Part shown: positions 8,808 to 17,758 of the stretch, one piece after another
Numbering within the stretch: position 1 is the stretch's first letter
How the letters are laid out: each line of letters begins with the position of its first letter
Source: an uncultured Candidatus Binatia bacterium
GTDB lineage: Bacteria > Desulfobacterota > Binatia > UBA9968 > JAJDTQ01
Assembly (NCBI GenBank): GCA_958295985.1
Contig: OY282432.1
Location: 2,823,001-2,887,000 of the forward strand
Direction: 5' to 3'
Length of the DNA: 64,000 nucleotides
Program-made: the position numbers and the translations under genes
The notes under the pieces: model-generated
Database searches by the model: none
What the model was told of the DNA's origin: nothing
The model's input: only the letters and a program-made list of their open reading frames with translations

Positions 8808-9061
8808 CCCGATGGAGAACTTCCGGACCTTCCTGGACGATCTGCGCCAAATGCGGCATCGACGCCACGATTCCCGACGACGTCCCCAGGGCGCGTTTCC
8901 AGCGCATCCGCTATCCCCATGCCGCGGGCAGCGTCGGGGAGGTCGATTTCCAGTCCGTCGCCCGCGCCATGGGCGAGCTGCACGCGGCCCGGGAGATCGA
9001 TCAGGACTCCGAAGGACGTTATCGTCTGGCACTTGTTGACAGCGTTCATGGGCTGCGATAA
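8804..9061 (+). CDS. Small conserved-looking protein, possibly frameshifted at its 5' end
   Basis: The intact reading frame gives 85 residues starting at an ATG that overlaps the UbiD stop by 4 bases. The part from about codon 17 onward (CGIDATIPDDVPRARFQRIR and following) has strong GC3 coding bias. The bases before that show the same bias instead in the +1 frame, where a second ATG at 8812 would give MENFRTFLDDLRQ. The two join cleanly if one A is removed from the AAA at about 8850. So the true product is probably an 82-residue protein with a one-base error or shift. Function is unknown; position suggests a partner of UbiD or the next enzyme. Confidence 0.5.
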   Translation: MTRWRTSGPSWTICAKCGIDATIPDDVPRARFQRIRYPHAAGSVGEVDFQSVARAMGELHAAREIDQDSEGRYRLALVDSVHGLR

Positions 9062-9073
9062 CAGCCTCCCATC

Positions 9074-10066
9074 ATGCTCTTTCTGACGGAGGAAGACGTT
9101 CTCAGGGCGATGGAGGGACGGAACGCTTACGGGGAAGCGGTCGCGGTCATCGAGGAGGTGCTGCGCCAGCAGTCCGAAGGCAGCACCTTCCATCTCAAGC
9201 GCCTGACCATGGAACATCCCGATCACCCGGGTCATCTCTGGCACAACATCCGCATCCTGCCGGGCATGGCGCCGGACCTGGGTTTCGCCGCGGTGCGGGT
9301 CTACTCGGGATACCGGGGAACCAATCGCTCCGAGGTCATCTGCCTCTTCAAGTGGGAAGACATGGAGATGGCGGCCATCATCTCGGACTATCATCTGCAC
9401 GCGGTCCGCACCGCGGCTCCCTACGGCGTGGCGGCCAGGCATCTGGCCCGTGCGGATGCCGAGACGCTGGGGGTCATCGGCACCGGACGCTACGCCCGCG
9501 GCTTCGTCCAGGCGTGCAGCGCAGTGCGCGACATCCGGCACGTCAAGGCCTACAGCCGGAGCCCGGAGAACCGCCGGCGTTTCTCCGAAGAGATGACCGC
9601 GGTCCTGGGTATCGAAGTATCGGCGGTGGAGTCGGGCCGGGAAGCCGTCGAGAACACCGATATCATGCTGCTGGCCACCTCCGGGAACACCGTCGTGTTC
9701 AAGGGCGACTGGCTGGAGCCGGGAGCGCTGGTCATGTCCCTGGCGCCCGGGGAATTCGACGAGGCCACGGTGGAGAGGTCACGGGTGTTCCTCTCCGGCA
9801 CCGACCAGGTGCTGGGCGACAGCCCGCCCCGAAAGCCCTTCCCCTCGTTGCTGGCCAGCGGGAAATTCTCGAGGGACGACGTGGCCGCGGAGTTCTGCGA
9901 CGTGGTGTCCGGGAAGAAGCCCGGACGCCGGAGCGACGACGAGACCCTTCTCTACGAGTCACCGGGCATGGGCATCCTGGACGTCGGCATCGCGAGTTGG
10001 GTCTACCGGCTGGCGCGGGAAAAGGGCCTGGGAACCGAGCTGCCTTTCGGGGAAAACCCGGGATAG
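9074..10066 (+). CDS. Ornithine cyclodeaminase/mu-crystallin family protein
   Basis: This 330-residue protein belongs to the ornithine cyclodeaminase family, which includes NAD(P)-dependent deaminating cyclases and imine reductases. It has the dinucleotide-binding GVIGTGRYARG motif in the middle and the typical N-terminal FLTEEDVLRAM start. Length is normal. Thirteen bases separate it from the small protein upstream. In this cluster it could reduce a cyclic imine or remove ammonia from an amino acid intermediate, which would fit a nitrogen-containing substrate; this is inference. Confidence 0.87.
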   Translation: MLFLTEEDVLRAMEGRNAYGEAVAVIEEVLRQQSEGSTFHLKRLTMEHPDHPGHLWHNIRILPGMAPDLGFAAVRVYSGYRGTNRSEVICLFKWEDMEMAAIISDYHLHAVRTAAPYGVAARHLARADAETLGVIGTGRYARGFVQACSAVRDIRHVKAYSRSPENRRRFSEEMTAVLGIEVSAVESGREAVENTDIMLLATSGNTVVFKGDWLEPGALVMSLAPGEFDEATVERSRVFLSGTDQVLGDSPPRKPFPSLLASGKFSRDDVAAEFCDVVSGKKPGRRSDDETLLYESPGMGILDVGIASWVYRLAREKGLGTELPFGENPG

Positions 10067-10076
10067 GGGAGACAGA

Positions 10077-11564
10077 ATGCGCACGTTGATTCGCGGTGGT
10101 TGGATCGTCGGCTTTCAGGGGGAGACCCACGCGCTCGTGCGCGACGGCGTGGTGGTGTTCGAGGACGGGAGCATCCTGCACGTGGGCGCTGACTTCGACG
10201 GGGAGGTGGACCGCGAGATCGACGCTCGCGGGATGCTGGTGGCGCCGGGATTCATCGACATGCACGTTCACGGCGGCCATCGGGCGTCGCACCGGCTGAT
10301 TACCGACATCGGCCGGCCGGACTACTTCGGCCAGCCGTTCCTGGAGATCAGCGTGCCGCGGGAGGGGACGCGGCCCGCGGGGGATCCGCGGTACACGAGG
10401 CCGGACCAGGCCGGGGCGAACGAAGGCACGGACCTGCACGCGACCTTCACGGTGACGGAGCTGCTGCGGAACGGCGTCACCACGTTCATGGAGATCGGCA
10501 GCCAGCTCCGGGTCCAGGAGGGACTGCTGGAAGAGGTGGACCGGCTCGGGGCGCGGGCGTACCTGGGACCCGGTTTCGACTCGGGCCGCTGGGTGGCGGA
10601 CCCCAGGGGCCGTCTCAAGCGCGCGCCGGACGAGGCCGCGGGTTGGCGGGAGTTCGAGGGCGCGGTTGACTTCATCAAGCGCGTGAACGGCAGTTGCGGC
10701 GACCGGGTCCGGGGGATACTGATCCCGCGGGAGTCCGAGAGCTGCACGCCGGATCTCCTGCGGGCCACGCGGAAGGCGGCAAACGAACTCAAGGTCCCGA
10801 TATCGACCCACGCGGCCTATAACGTCATCGAGTTCTTCGAGCTCGTGGCCGAGCACCGCATGACCCCGGTGGAACTGCTGGAGTCCGTGGGGCTTCTGGG
10901 TCCCGACCTCACCATCGGTCACGGGAACCTCGTGGCCGAGAACCCGCAGATGAACTTCTCCGGCGGTCGAGACGTAGAGCTCATGGGCGAATACGGCGTG
11001 TCCATCTCCCATTGCCCGGTCAACATCGCTCGCCGGGGGCGTTGCCTCGACTCGTGGGAACGGTACCGCAAGGCCGGCGTCAACATCGCCCTGGGCAGCG
11101 ACACCTACCCGCGAGACTTCATGATGCAGATGCGCGTCGCGTCCTACTTCGGCAAGGTCATCGGACACAACCTGCGGGCGGCCACGGCCGCGGAGGTCTT
11201 CGAGGCGGCTACGCTGGGAGGCGCCCGGGCGCTGGGGCGCGACGACCTGGGGCGGTTGGCTCCGGGTGCGCGAGCGGACATCATCATCATCGACATTTCC
11301 GGAAGGGGCACGTTGAGGTACGGGCCGGTGCGGGATCCCATCAAGAGCCTGGTGGAGTGCGGCATCGGCGATGATGTCCGGACGGTCATCGTCGACGGCG
11401 AGGTCCGCATGGAGCAGGGGCGGATCCCGGGGGTGGACCTGGAAGCGTTGCGGCGGCAGGCCCAGGAGGCCGCCGAGTTCGCCTGGGGTCACCTGCAGGA
11501 CTGGGACGCGCTGGGACGGACCGCCGAGGAGATGAGCCCGTGGTCCTTTCCGATGCTCGAATGA
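10077..11564 (+). CDS. Amidohydrolase family protein
   Basis: This 495-residue protein is a metal-dependent amidohydrolase. Metal ligands are visible in order: the HxH in GFIDMHVHGG, a His in ISTHAAYN, a His in TIGHGNLV, and the Asp in LGSDTYPRDF. The C-terminal part returns to the small beta-sandwich (an ADIIIIDISG segment). A GGGGAG site precedes the ATG. It is the last gene of the 5' cluster and faces the DMT exporter gene. Homologues with this layout act on cyclic amides, deaminate rings or open ureides; the exact substrate cannot be told. Confidence 0.88.
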   Translation: MRTLIRGGWIVGFQGETHALVRDGVVVFEDGSILHVGADFDGEVDREIDARGMLVAPGFIDMHVHGGHRASHRLITDIGRPDYFGQPFLEISVPREGTRPAGDPRYTRPDQAGANEGTDLHATFTVTELLRNGVTTFMEIGSQLRVQEGLLEEVDRLGARAYLGPGFDSGRWVADPRGRLKRAPDEAAGWREFEGAVDFIKRVNGSCGDRVRGILIPRESESCTPDLLRATRKAANELKVPISTHAAYNVIEFFELVAEHRMTPVELLESVGLLGPDLTIGHGNLVAENPQMNFSGGRDVELMGEYGVSISHCPVNIARRGRCLDSWERYRKAGVNIALGSDTYPRDFMMQMRVASYFGKVIGHNLRAATAAEVFEAATLGGARALGRDDLGRLAPGARADIIIIDISGRGTLRYGPVRDPIKSLVECGIGDDVRTVIVDGEVRMEQGRIPGVDLEALRRQAQEAAEFAWGHLQDWDALGRTAEEMSPWSFPMLE

Positions 11565-11688
11565 ACGTCGCAGGCCGGCGTGCGGTCTTGACCAACGGCG
11601 CGGTGCGGGCGCGGACCGGTTTGGAACCCGCTCCGAAACGCTCCTGAACCTTGTCTTGCCGCGCCGCGGGCGGCGGGGCGCGTGCGGG

Positions 11689-12564
11689 TCAGCGGGTCCC
11701 GCGTTGGAGCACGATGCCGGCGACGATCAACGCCAGTCCTGCCACGGTGCCGGGGTAGATGGGCTCCCCTACGAACAGTCCGATCACCCATAGCGAGAGG
11801 AACGGCGTCAGGAAGATCAGTTGACCCACCTGCGCCGTGGTGCGGGAGAGTTTCAGCGCCCGGAGCCAGGTGACGAACGCGATACCCATCTCGAACGTGC
11901 CGATGTAGGCCGCGCCCGCCAGACCCGGCGTGGAGGGCGTTTCCAGGTTGCCCGAGAGCCACAGGCAGCCACCGGAAAGCGCGCATCCGAACACGAAATT
12001 GGCCAGCAGGCGGGTCACCGGGTCGCGCGTATCCTTGACCCCGTAGATCCAGTAGAGCGCCCATATCAACGTGCTTCCCAACGCCAGAACCACCCCCCGC
12101 GGGTTGGCCAGGTCGAGCCCCAGCAGGTCTCCCCGGGTGGCGATGACGGCCACGCCGGAGAAACTCACGGCCATGGCCGCGACGGCGCGGACGCTGATGG
12201 GTTGCCGGAGCAGGAGCATGGAGAACAGCGCCAGCACCATGGGCCAGATGAAGTTCAGGGTCAGAGCCTCCTGCGCGGGCAAGAGGTCATAGGCTCTGAA
12301 GAGGACGCGGTAATAGAGGAAGGGGTTCAGGAAGCCCAGCCAAAGCGAGGTGCGAAGATCGCCGGCGGTCCACTCCCGGAGTTGCTTGAGCCGCCCGGTG
12401 GCCAGGGTGATGCAGAGCAGCACCAGCACGGAAACCAGCGAGGAGTAGAACACCAGCACGTCGGCGGCGACATGGCGCAGGGAGAGCTTGAACGCCGTCG
12501 CCACGGTGGACCAGAACAGCACGGTGACCGTGGCATAGAGATAGGCTTGGGTCTGCTTTCGCAT
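11689..12564 (-). CDS. EamA/DMT superfamily transporter
   Basis: This 291-residue integral membrane protein has about ten hydrophobic segments arranged as two EamA-type halves, the usual layout of drug/metabolite transporters. The start was set at the ATG at 12564 (MRKQTQAYLYATV), just before the first membrane segment; upstream codons in the frame are not coding-like. It is transcribed toward the preceding amidohydrolase gene and divergently from the aromatic amino acid operon. Likely an inner-membrane exporter of amino acids or metabolites; the substrate is unknown. Confidence 0.88.
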   Translation of the reverse strand: MRKQTQAYLYATVTVLFWSTVATAFKLSLRHVAADVLVFYSSLVSVLVLLCITLATGRLKQLREWTAGDLRTSLWLGFLNPFLYYRVLFRAYDLLPAQEALTLNFIWPMVLALFSMLLLRQPISVRAVAAMAVSFSGVAVIATRGDLLGLDLANPRGVVLALGSTLIWALYWIYGVKDTRDPVTRLLANFVFGCALSGGCLWLSGNLETPSTPGLAGAAYIGTFEMGIAFVTWLRALKLSRTTAQVGQLIFLTPFLSLWVIGLFVGEPIYPGTVAGLALIVAGIVLQRGTR

Positions 12565-12714
12565 GGACGGGACACCGGGAGGGTACCATGATTCCCCTCC
12601 GGCATCGACGGAACGGTGCGATGGGCAAACACCTGTGGCGACGCGGAGTTGCAATTGCACGGGAGTTCCGCTAACGTGGCCTTTCGGTTGCAATCCTTCC
12701 CCCCGAGGTTTTCA

Positions 12715-13791
12715 TTGAGCCGCAGAGAATCGGTAGATGCCCTCCGCAAAAAGATCGATCGAGTTGATTCCCGGATTGTAGCCCTTCTCAACGAGAGAGC
12801 GTCCCTCGCCCTGGAGATCGGGCGCCAGAAGAATCGCACAGGAAGGCCCGTTTACGTGGCGAGCCGCGAACGGGCGGTGTATCGGCAGGTATCCGAGGCC
12901 AACGCGGGTCCGTTGCCGGCCGCGTCCGTTCGCGCCGTCTACCGGGAGGTCCTGTCGGCCTGTCGGGGCATCGAAGCCCGGATGCAGGTGGCGTTCTTCG
13001 GCCCGGAGGCGACCTTCACCCACATGGCCGCCCAGCGGCATTTCGGCAGCGCGGTACGCTACTCCTCCGAGCCCACCATCGGCGACGTCTTCCGGGAGGT
13101 CGGCGCGCGCAACGTCGACTACGGCGTCGTGCCCGTGGAAAACTCTACCGAAGGGGTGGTGACGCACACCCTGGATCTGTTGCAGGAGTCGAACGTTCAG
13201 ATCTGCGGCGAAGTCAGCGTCGATATCGAGCTCTGCCTGCTGTCCCGATCGGGCCGGGCAAAGGACGTACGCCGTATTCTTTCCCATTCGCATGCCCTGG
13301 GCCAATGCCGCCGTTGGCTGGCCGCGCACTGCGCCGGCGCTGCCGTCGAGGAGGTGTCGAGCACGGCACAGGCCGCCAGGGAGGCGCGTTCGGACCGGGA
13401 GGTGGCGGCGGTGTCCAGTCGGCTGGCGGGCGAGGTATACGGACTCAGGATCGTCCAGGCCAACATCGCGGACAATCACGACAATATCACCCGGTTCTTC
13501 GTCATCGGAGACGATCCCCCGTCGCCCACGGGCGAGGACAAGACCAGTATCGTCTTCGCGGCCAAGGACCGCGTCGGCGTGCTCCATGACCTGCTGGCGC
13601 CCTTTGCGAAACACGGCATCGACCTGACCAAGATCGAGTCGCGCCCCTCGCGCCAGAAGGCATGGGAGTACGTTTTCTTCATCGATTTCAGAGGGCATCA
13701 GGAAGAGCCGCAAGTGAAGAGCGCCCTGGAGCAGCTCTCCGGGAACTGCATGTTCCTGAAGGTCCTCGGCTCCTATCCCCGCAGCCTATGA
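12715..13791 (+). CDS. pheA: Bifunctional chorismate mutase/prephenate dehydratase (P-protein)
   Basis: This 358-residue protein makes phenylpyruvate from chorismate. Domains in order: AroQ chorismate mutase (about residues 5-85, with LRKKIDRVDSRIVALLNER), prephenate dehydratase (about 90-265, with VAFFGPEATFT and VPVENSTEGVV), and a C-terminal ACT domain with the ESRPSRQ phenylalanine-binding motif, so feedback inhibition by phenylalanine is expected. TTG at 12715, preceded by GAGG, is the likely start because it begins right before the mutase domain. It opens the operon pheA-hisC-tyrA-aroA-cmk-rpsA-ihfB. Confidence 0.94.
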   Translation: MSRRESVDALRKKIDRVDSRIVALLNERASLALEIGRQKNRTGRPVYVASRERAVYRQVSEANAGPLPAASVRAVYREVLSACRGIEARMQVAFFGPEATFTHMAAQRHFGSAVRYSSEPTIGDVFREVGARNVDYGVVPVENSTEGVVTHTLDLLQESNVQICGEVSVDIELCLLSRSGRAKDVRRILSHSHALGQCRRWLAAHCAGAAVEEVSSTAQAAREARSDREVAAVSSRLAGEVYGLRIVQANIADNHDNITRFFVIGDDPPSPTGEDKTSIVFAAKDRVGVLHDLLAPFAKHGIDLTKIESRPSRQKAWEYVFFIDFRGHQEEPQVKSALEQLSGNCMFLKVLGSYPRSL

Positions 13792-14894
13792 GCATCGCCG
13801 AAAAGGTTCCGGATCACATTCGCCGCATCGTGCCCTACGTGCCCGGCAAGCCCATCGACGAGGTGGAGCGGGAGTACGGAATCCGGGGATCGGCCAAGCT
13901 GGCGTCCAACGAGAACCCGCTGGGGCCGTCGCCGAAGGCGGTGGCGGCGTTGCGGGAGCGGCTGGGGGAGCTGCATCTTTACCCGGACGGCGGCTGTTTC
14001 CATCTCCGGCGTGCGCTGTCCGCCAAGTTGAGCGTTGCACCCGAGCGGCTGGTCTTTGGCAACGGCTCCAACGAACTCATCGATCTCGCGGTCCGGACCT
14101 TTCTGCGCCCCGGAGACGAGGCGTTGCTGTCCCAGGGCACCTTCGTGGCGTACGGCCTCTCGCTCGGCGCCATGGGCGCGGCCGTGCGGACCGTGCCGCT
14201 GAAGGACTTCGTTTGCGACCTCGAAGCCATGGGCCGGGCGTTGACGCCCAAGACCCGTTGCGTCTTCCTTGCCAACCCCAACAACCCCACGGGAACGATC
14301 TACCGGCGCCCCGAGTGGGAGGACTTTCTCGAGCGGGTGGGACCCGATGTGCTGGTGGTGGCGGACGAGGCCTACTTCGAGTACGTGGACGACCCGGGCT
14401 ACCCCGATTCCCTCGACGATCAACGGGAGGACCGTGCGGTCTTGACCCTGCGGACCTTTTCCAAGGTCTACGGGCTGGCCGGCCTGCGGATCGGATACGG
14501 CATCGCCCATCCCGACGTCGTCGCGATGATGGATCAGGTGCGGTCGCCCTTCAACGTCAATGCCGCGGCCCAGTGGGCGGCGACCGCGGCGGTGGACGAT
14601 GCCGAACATCTCCGCCGGAGCGTCGAGGTCAACCGGCGGGGCCTGGCCTTTCTGGCCGAGGGACTGACGGCCTTGGGGGTCGAATGGGTCCCGAGCCAGG
14701 CCAATTTCATCCTCGTGCGAACCGGCCGGGTGGGTCACGTCTACGAAGAGCTGTTGCGGCAGGGGGTCATCGTGCGGCCCGTGGGCCCGGAGTTTCCCGA
14801 GCACGTGCGCGTCACCGTGGGGACCCCGGACGAAAACCGCAAGTTCCTGGACGGCCTTTCGCGAATCCTGGGAAGGAGCGGGGACGGCGCCTGA
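13788..14894 (+). CDS. hisC: Histidinol-phosphate/aromatic aminotransferase (HisC family)
   Basis: This 368-residue PLP enzyme is a fold-type I aminotransferase of the HisC family. It has the substrate region ASNENPLGPSP, the NPNNPTGT motif, the PLP-contact VADEAYFEY, and the PLP lysine in RTFSKVYGLAG with the phosphate-binding RIGYG. Its start overlaps pheA by 4 bases and its stop overlaps tyrA. Between pheA and tyrA, a HisC-type enzyme commonly serves as the aromatic aminotransferase for phenylalanine and tyrosine, so it may act on phenylpyruvate and hydroxyphenylpyruvate as well as, or instead of, histidinol phosphate. Confidence 0.9.
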   Translation: MSIAEKVPDHIRRIVPYVPGKPIDEVEREYGIRGSAKLASNENPLGPSPKAVAALRERLGELHLYPDGGCFHLRRALSAKLSVAPERLVFGNGSNELIDLAVRTFLRPGDEALLSQGTFVAYGLSLGAMGAAVRTVPLKDFVCDLEAMGRALTPKTRCVFLANPNNPTGTIYRRPEWEDFLERVGPDVLVVADEAYFEYVDDPGYPDSLDDQREDRAVLTLRTFSKVYGLAGLRIGYGIAHPDVVAMMDQVRSPFNVNAAAQWAATAAVDDAEHLRRSVEVNRRGLAFLAEGLTALGVEWVPSQANFILVRTGRVGHVYEELLRQGVIVRPVGPEFPEHVRVTVGTPDENRKFLDGLSRILGRSGDGA

Positions 14895-15748
14895 TGTTTC
14901 GGACCCTGGTGATCGCGGGTGTGGGGCTCATCGGCGGCTCCCTGGCGTTGGCCGCCAGGGAACGCGGTCTGGTGGAGCGGGTGGTGGGATACGGGCGCAA
15001 CGAGAAGACACTGCGCCGCGCCCGGAAACTCGGCATCCTGGATGCCTACTTCACGGACGCCGAGGATTTCCCCACGGATGCCGACTTTCTGGTGTTGGCA
15101 ACGCCCGTCAGCGCCATCGCGCCGGTGACCCGATCATTTCTGCCGCGCATCCATCGGGAATGCCTCATCAGCGACGTGGGCAGCGTGAAACGCCGGGTGG
15201 TGGCGGCCATGGAGCGTTTGTTGAAGGGGGGTCCCTCCTTCGTCGGGGCCCATCCCATTGCCGGTAGCGATCAATGGGGTCCCGATCCGGCGAGAGCGGA
15301 CCTGTTCGTCCGCCGCCGCTGCATCCTCACGCCCACCAGGAGGACCGATCCCGGCGCGTTGAAGAAGCTGCGGACGTTCTGGCGGCGGGTCGGAGCCAGG
15401 GTGGAGTTGATGGACGTCAGGCTCCACGACCGGATTCTGGGCGTGGTGAGCCACTTGCCTCACGTCGCAGCCTACGCGCTGGTGAACGCCCTGGAACGGA
15501 CCCGGGTGGAGTCGCTGGATCTTGCCGGATATTGTGGGGCGGGTTTCAAGGACACCACCCGCATCGCCGCCAGCCGTCCGGAGTTGTGGCGCGATATCTG
15601 CCTGCTCAACCGTGAGGCCGTGCTCAAGGGGCTTGGGGAGTACGCTCGCGGGCTCGAGAGGATCGCGGATTGCATCCGCCGGGACGACGGGCCCGGACTG
15701 GAGCGGGAATTCGATCAGGCGTTGGCGGCGCGCAAGAGGATGTCGTAA
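14894..15748 (+). CDS. tyrA: Prephenate dehydrogenase
   Basis: This 284-residue protein oxidatively decarboxylates prephenate (or arogenate) for tyrosine synthesis. The N-terminal Rossmann motif VGLIGGSLALAARERG and the signature regions SDVGSVKR and GAHPIAGSDQWG are present. It overlaps hisC by one base. There is no ACT domain, so tyrosine feedback is not visible here, in contrast to pheA. Confidence 0.94.
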   Translation: MFRTLVIAGVGLIGGSLALAARERGLVERVVGYGRNEKTLRRARKLGILDAYFTDAEDFPTDADFLVLATPVSAIAPVTRSFLPRIHRECLISDVGSVKRRVVAAMERLLKGGPSFVGAHPIAGSDQWGPDPARADLFVRRRCILTPTRRTDPGALKKLRTFWRRVGARVELMDVRLHDRILGVVSHLPHVAAYALVNALERTRVESLDLAGYCGAGFKDTTRIAASRPELWRDICLLNREAVLKGLGEYARGLERIADCIRRDDGPGLEREFDQALAARKRMS

Positions 15749-15750
15749 CC

Positions 15751-17031
15751 GTGGCCGTCAGGGTGGAACGGGTTTCGCGTCCCCTGAGGGGCGAGCTGGA
15801 GGTGCCGGGGGACAAGTCCATCGGCCATCGTGCCGTGATCCTGGGATCCGTGGCCCGGGGCGAGACGCGCATCACCAACCTGTCGGCCGGGGCTGACAAT
15901 TCCAGCACCGTGGCGGCCTTCAGACGCATGGGGGTGGGGTTCCGGCGCGAGGGCGACAGCCTGTGTATCGAGGGCGGGGGTTGGGACGGACTGCGGGCGC
16001 CGCCGGAGACCATCGATTGCGGGAATTCCGGGACCACCATGCGTTTGCTGACGGGACTCCTGGCCGGCCGGCCCTTCGACGTCAGACTCGACGGCGACGG
16101 CTCGCTGCGCAGCCGTCCGATGAAGCGGGTGATCGAGCCGCTCACGCGAATGGGCGCCCGGGTCACCGGACGGGACGGCCGCGCGCCCCTGGAGATTCAC
16201 GGCCGACCGCTCCGGGGCATCGAGTACGCCTCGCCGGTGGCCAGCGCCCAGGTCAAGTCCGCGGTCCTGCTGGCGGGGTTGCAGGCGCAGGGGGAGACAC
16301 GGTTCGAGGAGCCGTATCGATCCCGGGATCACACCGAGATCATGGCGCGCGGGTTCGGCGCCTCGGTGGAGAGCGCCGGCCCGAGGGTGACGGTCCGGGG
16401 CGGGCAGGAACTTTCGGGAACACGCCTCAGGGTTCCCGGAGACGTGTCGTCGGCCGCCTTCATCGCCGTGGCCGCGGCCACCATCCCCGGATCGGACGTG
16501 GCCATCCGGGCGGTGGGCTGCAATCCCACGCGCAGCGGCGTAGTCGAGGTGCTGCGGGCCATGGGCGCAGACATCGAGATGACGCGCGCCTGGGACGAGG
16601 CAGGTGAGCCGGTGGCCGACTTCCGGGTGAGGGGCGGGGTGTTGCAGGGTACCGAGGTTCAGCCGGAACTCGCCCCCCGCACCATCGACGAGTATCCGGT
16701 GCTGTTCGTGGCCGCGGCCCTGGCCAGGGGGTCCACCCTGTTCCGCGACGTCGGCGAGCTGCGGTTCAAGGAATCCGACCGGATCGCGACCATGAGCCTG
16801 GAGCTCTCCAAGATGGGCGTGAGGACGGAAGTGCGGGGCGACGACGTGACGGTCGAGGGCGCCGGCGAGCTCGGAAGCGCCTCGGTGGAGAGTCACGGCG
16901 ACCATCGGGTAGCCATGGCGTTGGCGGTTGCCGGCTTGTCGACCCGTGGTGGAATCGCGCTGTCGAACGAGGAATGCGTCAAGGTATCGTTCCCGGGTTT
17001 CTTCGAAAGCCTCGGGAAAATCAGTGGTTGA
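15751..17031 (+). CDS. aroA: 3-phosphoshikimate 1-carboxyvinyltransferase (EPSP synthase)
   Basis: This 426-residue enzyme condenses shikimate-3-phosphate and PEP. Key motifs: GDKSIGHRAVILGS at the start, the GNSGTTMRLLTGLLAG loop, ASAQVKSAVLLAG, the catalytic-Asp/Glu region TIDEYPVLFVAAA, and RFKESDRI. The GTG at 15751, two bases after the tyrA stop, is the best start as the product begins right at the first beta strand. The GNSGTTMR variant (rather than GNAGTAMR) is typical of the class with reduced glyphosate sensitivity; that is family knowledge only. Confidence 0.95.
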   Translation: MAVRVERVSRPLRGELEVPGDKSIGHRAVILGSVARGETRITNLSAGADNSSTVAAFRRMGVGFRREGDSLCIEGGGWDGLRAPPETIDCGNSGTTMRLLTGLLAGRPFDVRLDGDGSLRSRPMKRVIEPLTRMGARVTGRDGRAPLEIHGRPLRGIEYASPVASAQVKSAVLLAGLQAQGETRFEEPYRSRDHTEIMARGFGASVESAGPRVTVRGGQELSGTRLRVPGDVSSAAFIAVAAATIPGSDVAIRAVGCNPTRSGVVEVLRAMGADIEMTRAWDEAGEPVADFRVRGGVLQGTEVQPELAPRTIDEYPVLFVAAALARGSTLFRDVGELRFKESDRIATMSLELSKMGVRTEVRGDDVTVEGAGELGSASVESHGDHRVAMALAVAGLSTRGGIALSNEECVKVSFPGFFESLGKISG

Positions 17032-17086
17032 CGGCATGGCCGGCGGCGCCGCCGGTTGTGCCTCGTGCGAAGTGAGGATAGGATAG

Positions 17087-17758
17087 TTGATCGTGGCCAT
17101 CGACGGCCCGGCGGGTGCCGGCAAGAGTACGGTTGCCAAGGCCGTGGCGAAGCGTCTCGGATATCGTTATATGGATACGGGAGCCATGTATCGGGCATTG
17201 GCATGGAAAGTCATGCGCCGTGGAGCGGACCCCGATGACGAGAACGCCTTGGGAAGGATTCTGGAAAGCACCGACGTCGACCTTGGGACCGACCACACGG
17301 TGATGCTGGACGGCGCGGACGTAAGCGGAGCGATCCGTACGCCGGAGGTGGGGCAGATGGCTTCCCGGGTTTCCGGCCTGAAGGTCGTACGGCAGCGGAT
17401 GGCCGATCTGCAGCGCTCCATGGGCCGCAGCGGGTGCATCGTCGCCGAGGGCCGTGACATGGGCACCGTGGTCTTCCCGGAGGCCGAGGTGAAGGTTTAC
17501 CTGGACGCCTCGCCGGAAACGCGCGCCCGCCGGCGCTTCGACGAGTTGGCCGGAGAGGATTCGACGCTGACGCTGGAGCAGACGCTCGCGGATGTCGTGC
17601 GCCGGGACCGGCGGGACAAGGAGCGAAAGGTGGCGCCCTTGCGCAAGGCCGATGACGCGGTGTTCATCGACTCGACCGCGCTGTCGGCGGCCGCTGTCGT
17701 CGACAGGATACTGGAAGAAGTGAATTCGAAATCCAATGAGAATGGGAGAACTGTTTAA
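17087..17758 (+). CDS. cmk: Cytidylate kinase
   Basis: This 223-residue P-loop kinase phosphorylates CMP and dCMP. It has the Walker A AIDGPAGAGKST, the CMP-binding YMDTGAMYRA and the lid region RDRRDKER. The start is TTG at 17087, preceded by a GAGGATA site. A stretch of 55 bases separates it from aroA. The stop overlaps the rpsA start (TAATG), the widely conserved cmk-rpsA arrangement. Confidence 0.95.
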   Translation: MIVAIDGPAGAGKSTVAKAVAKRLGYRYMDTGAMYRALAWKVMRRGADPDDENALGRILESTDVDLGTDHTVMLDGADVSGAIRTPEVGQMASRVSGLKVVRQRMADLQRSMGRSGCIVAEGRDMGTVVFPEAEVKVYLDASPETRARRRFDELAGEDSTLTLEQTLADVVRRDRRDKERKVAPLRKADDAVFIDSTALSAAAVVDRILEEVNSKSNENGRTV

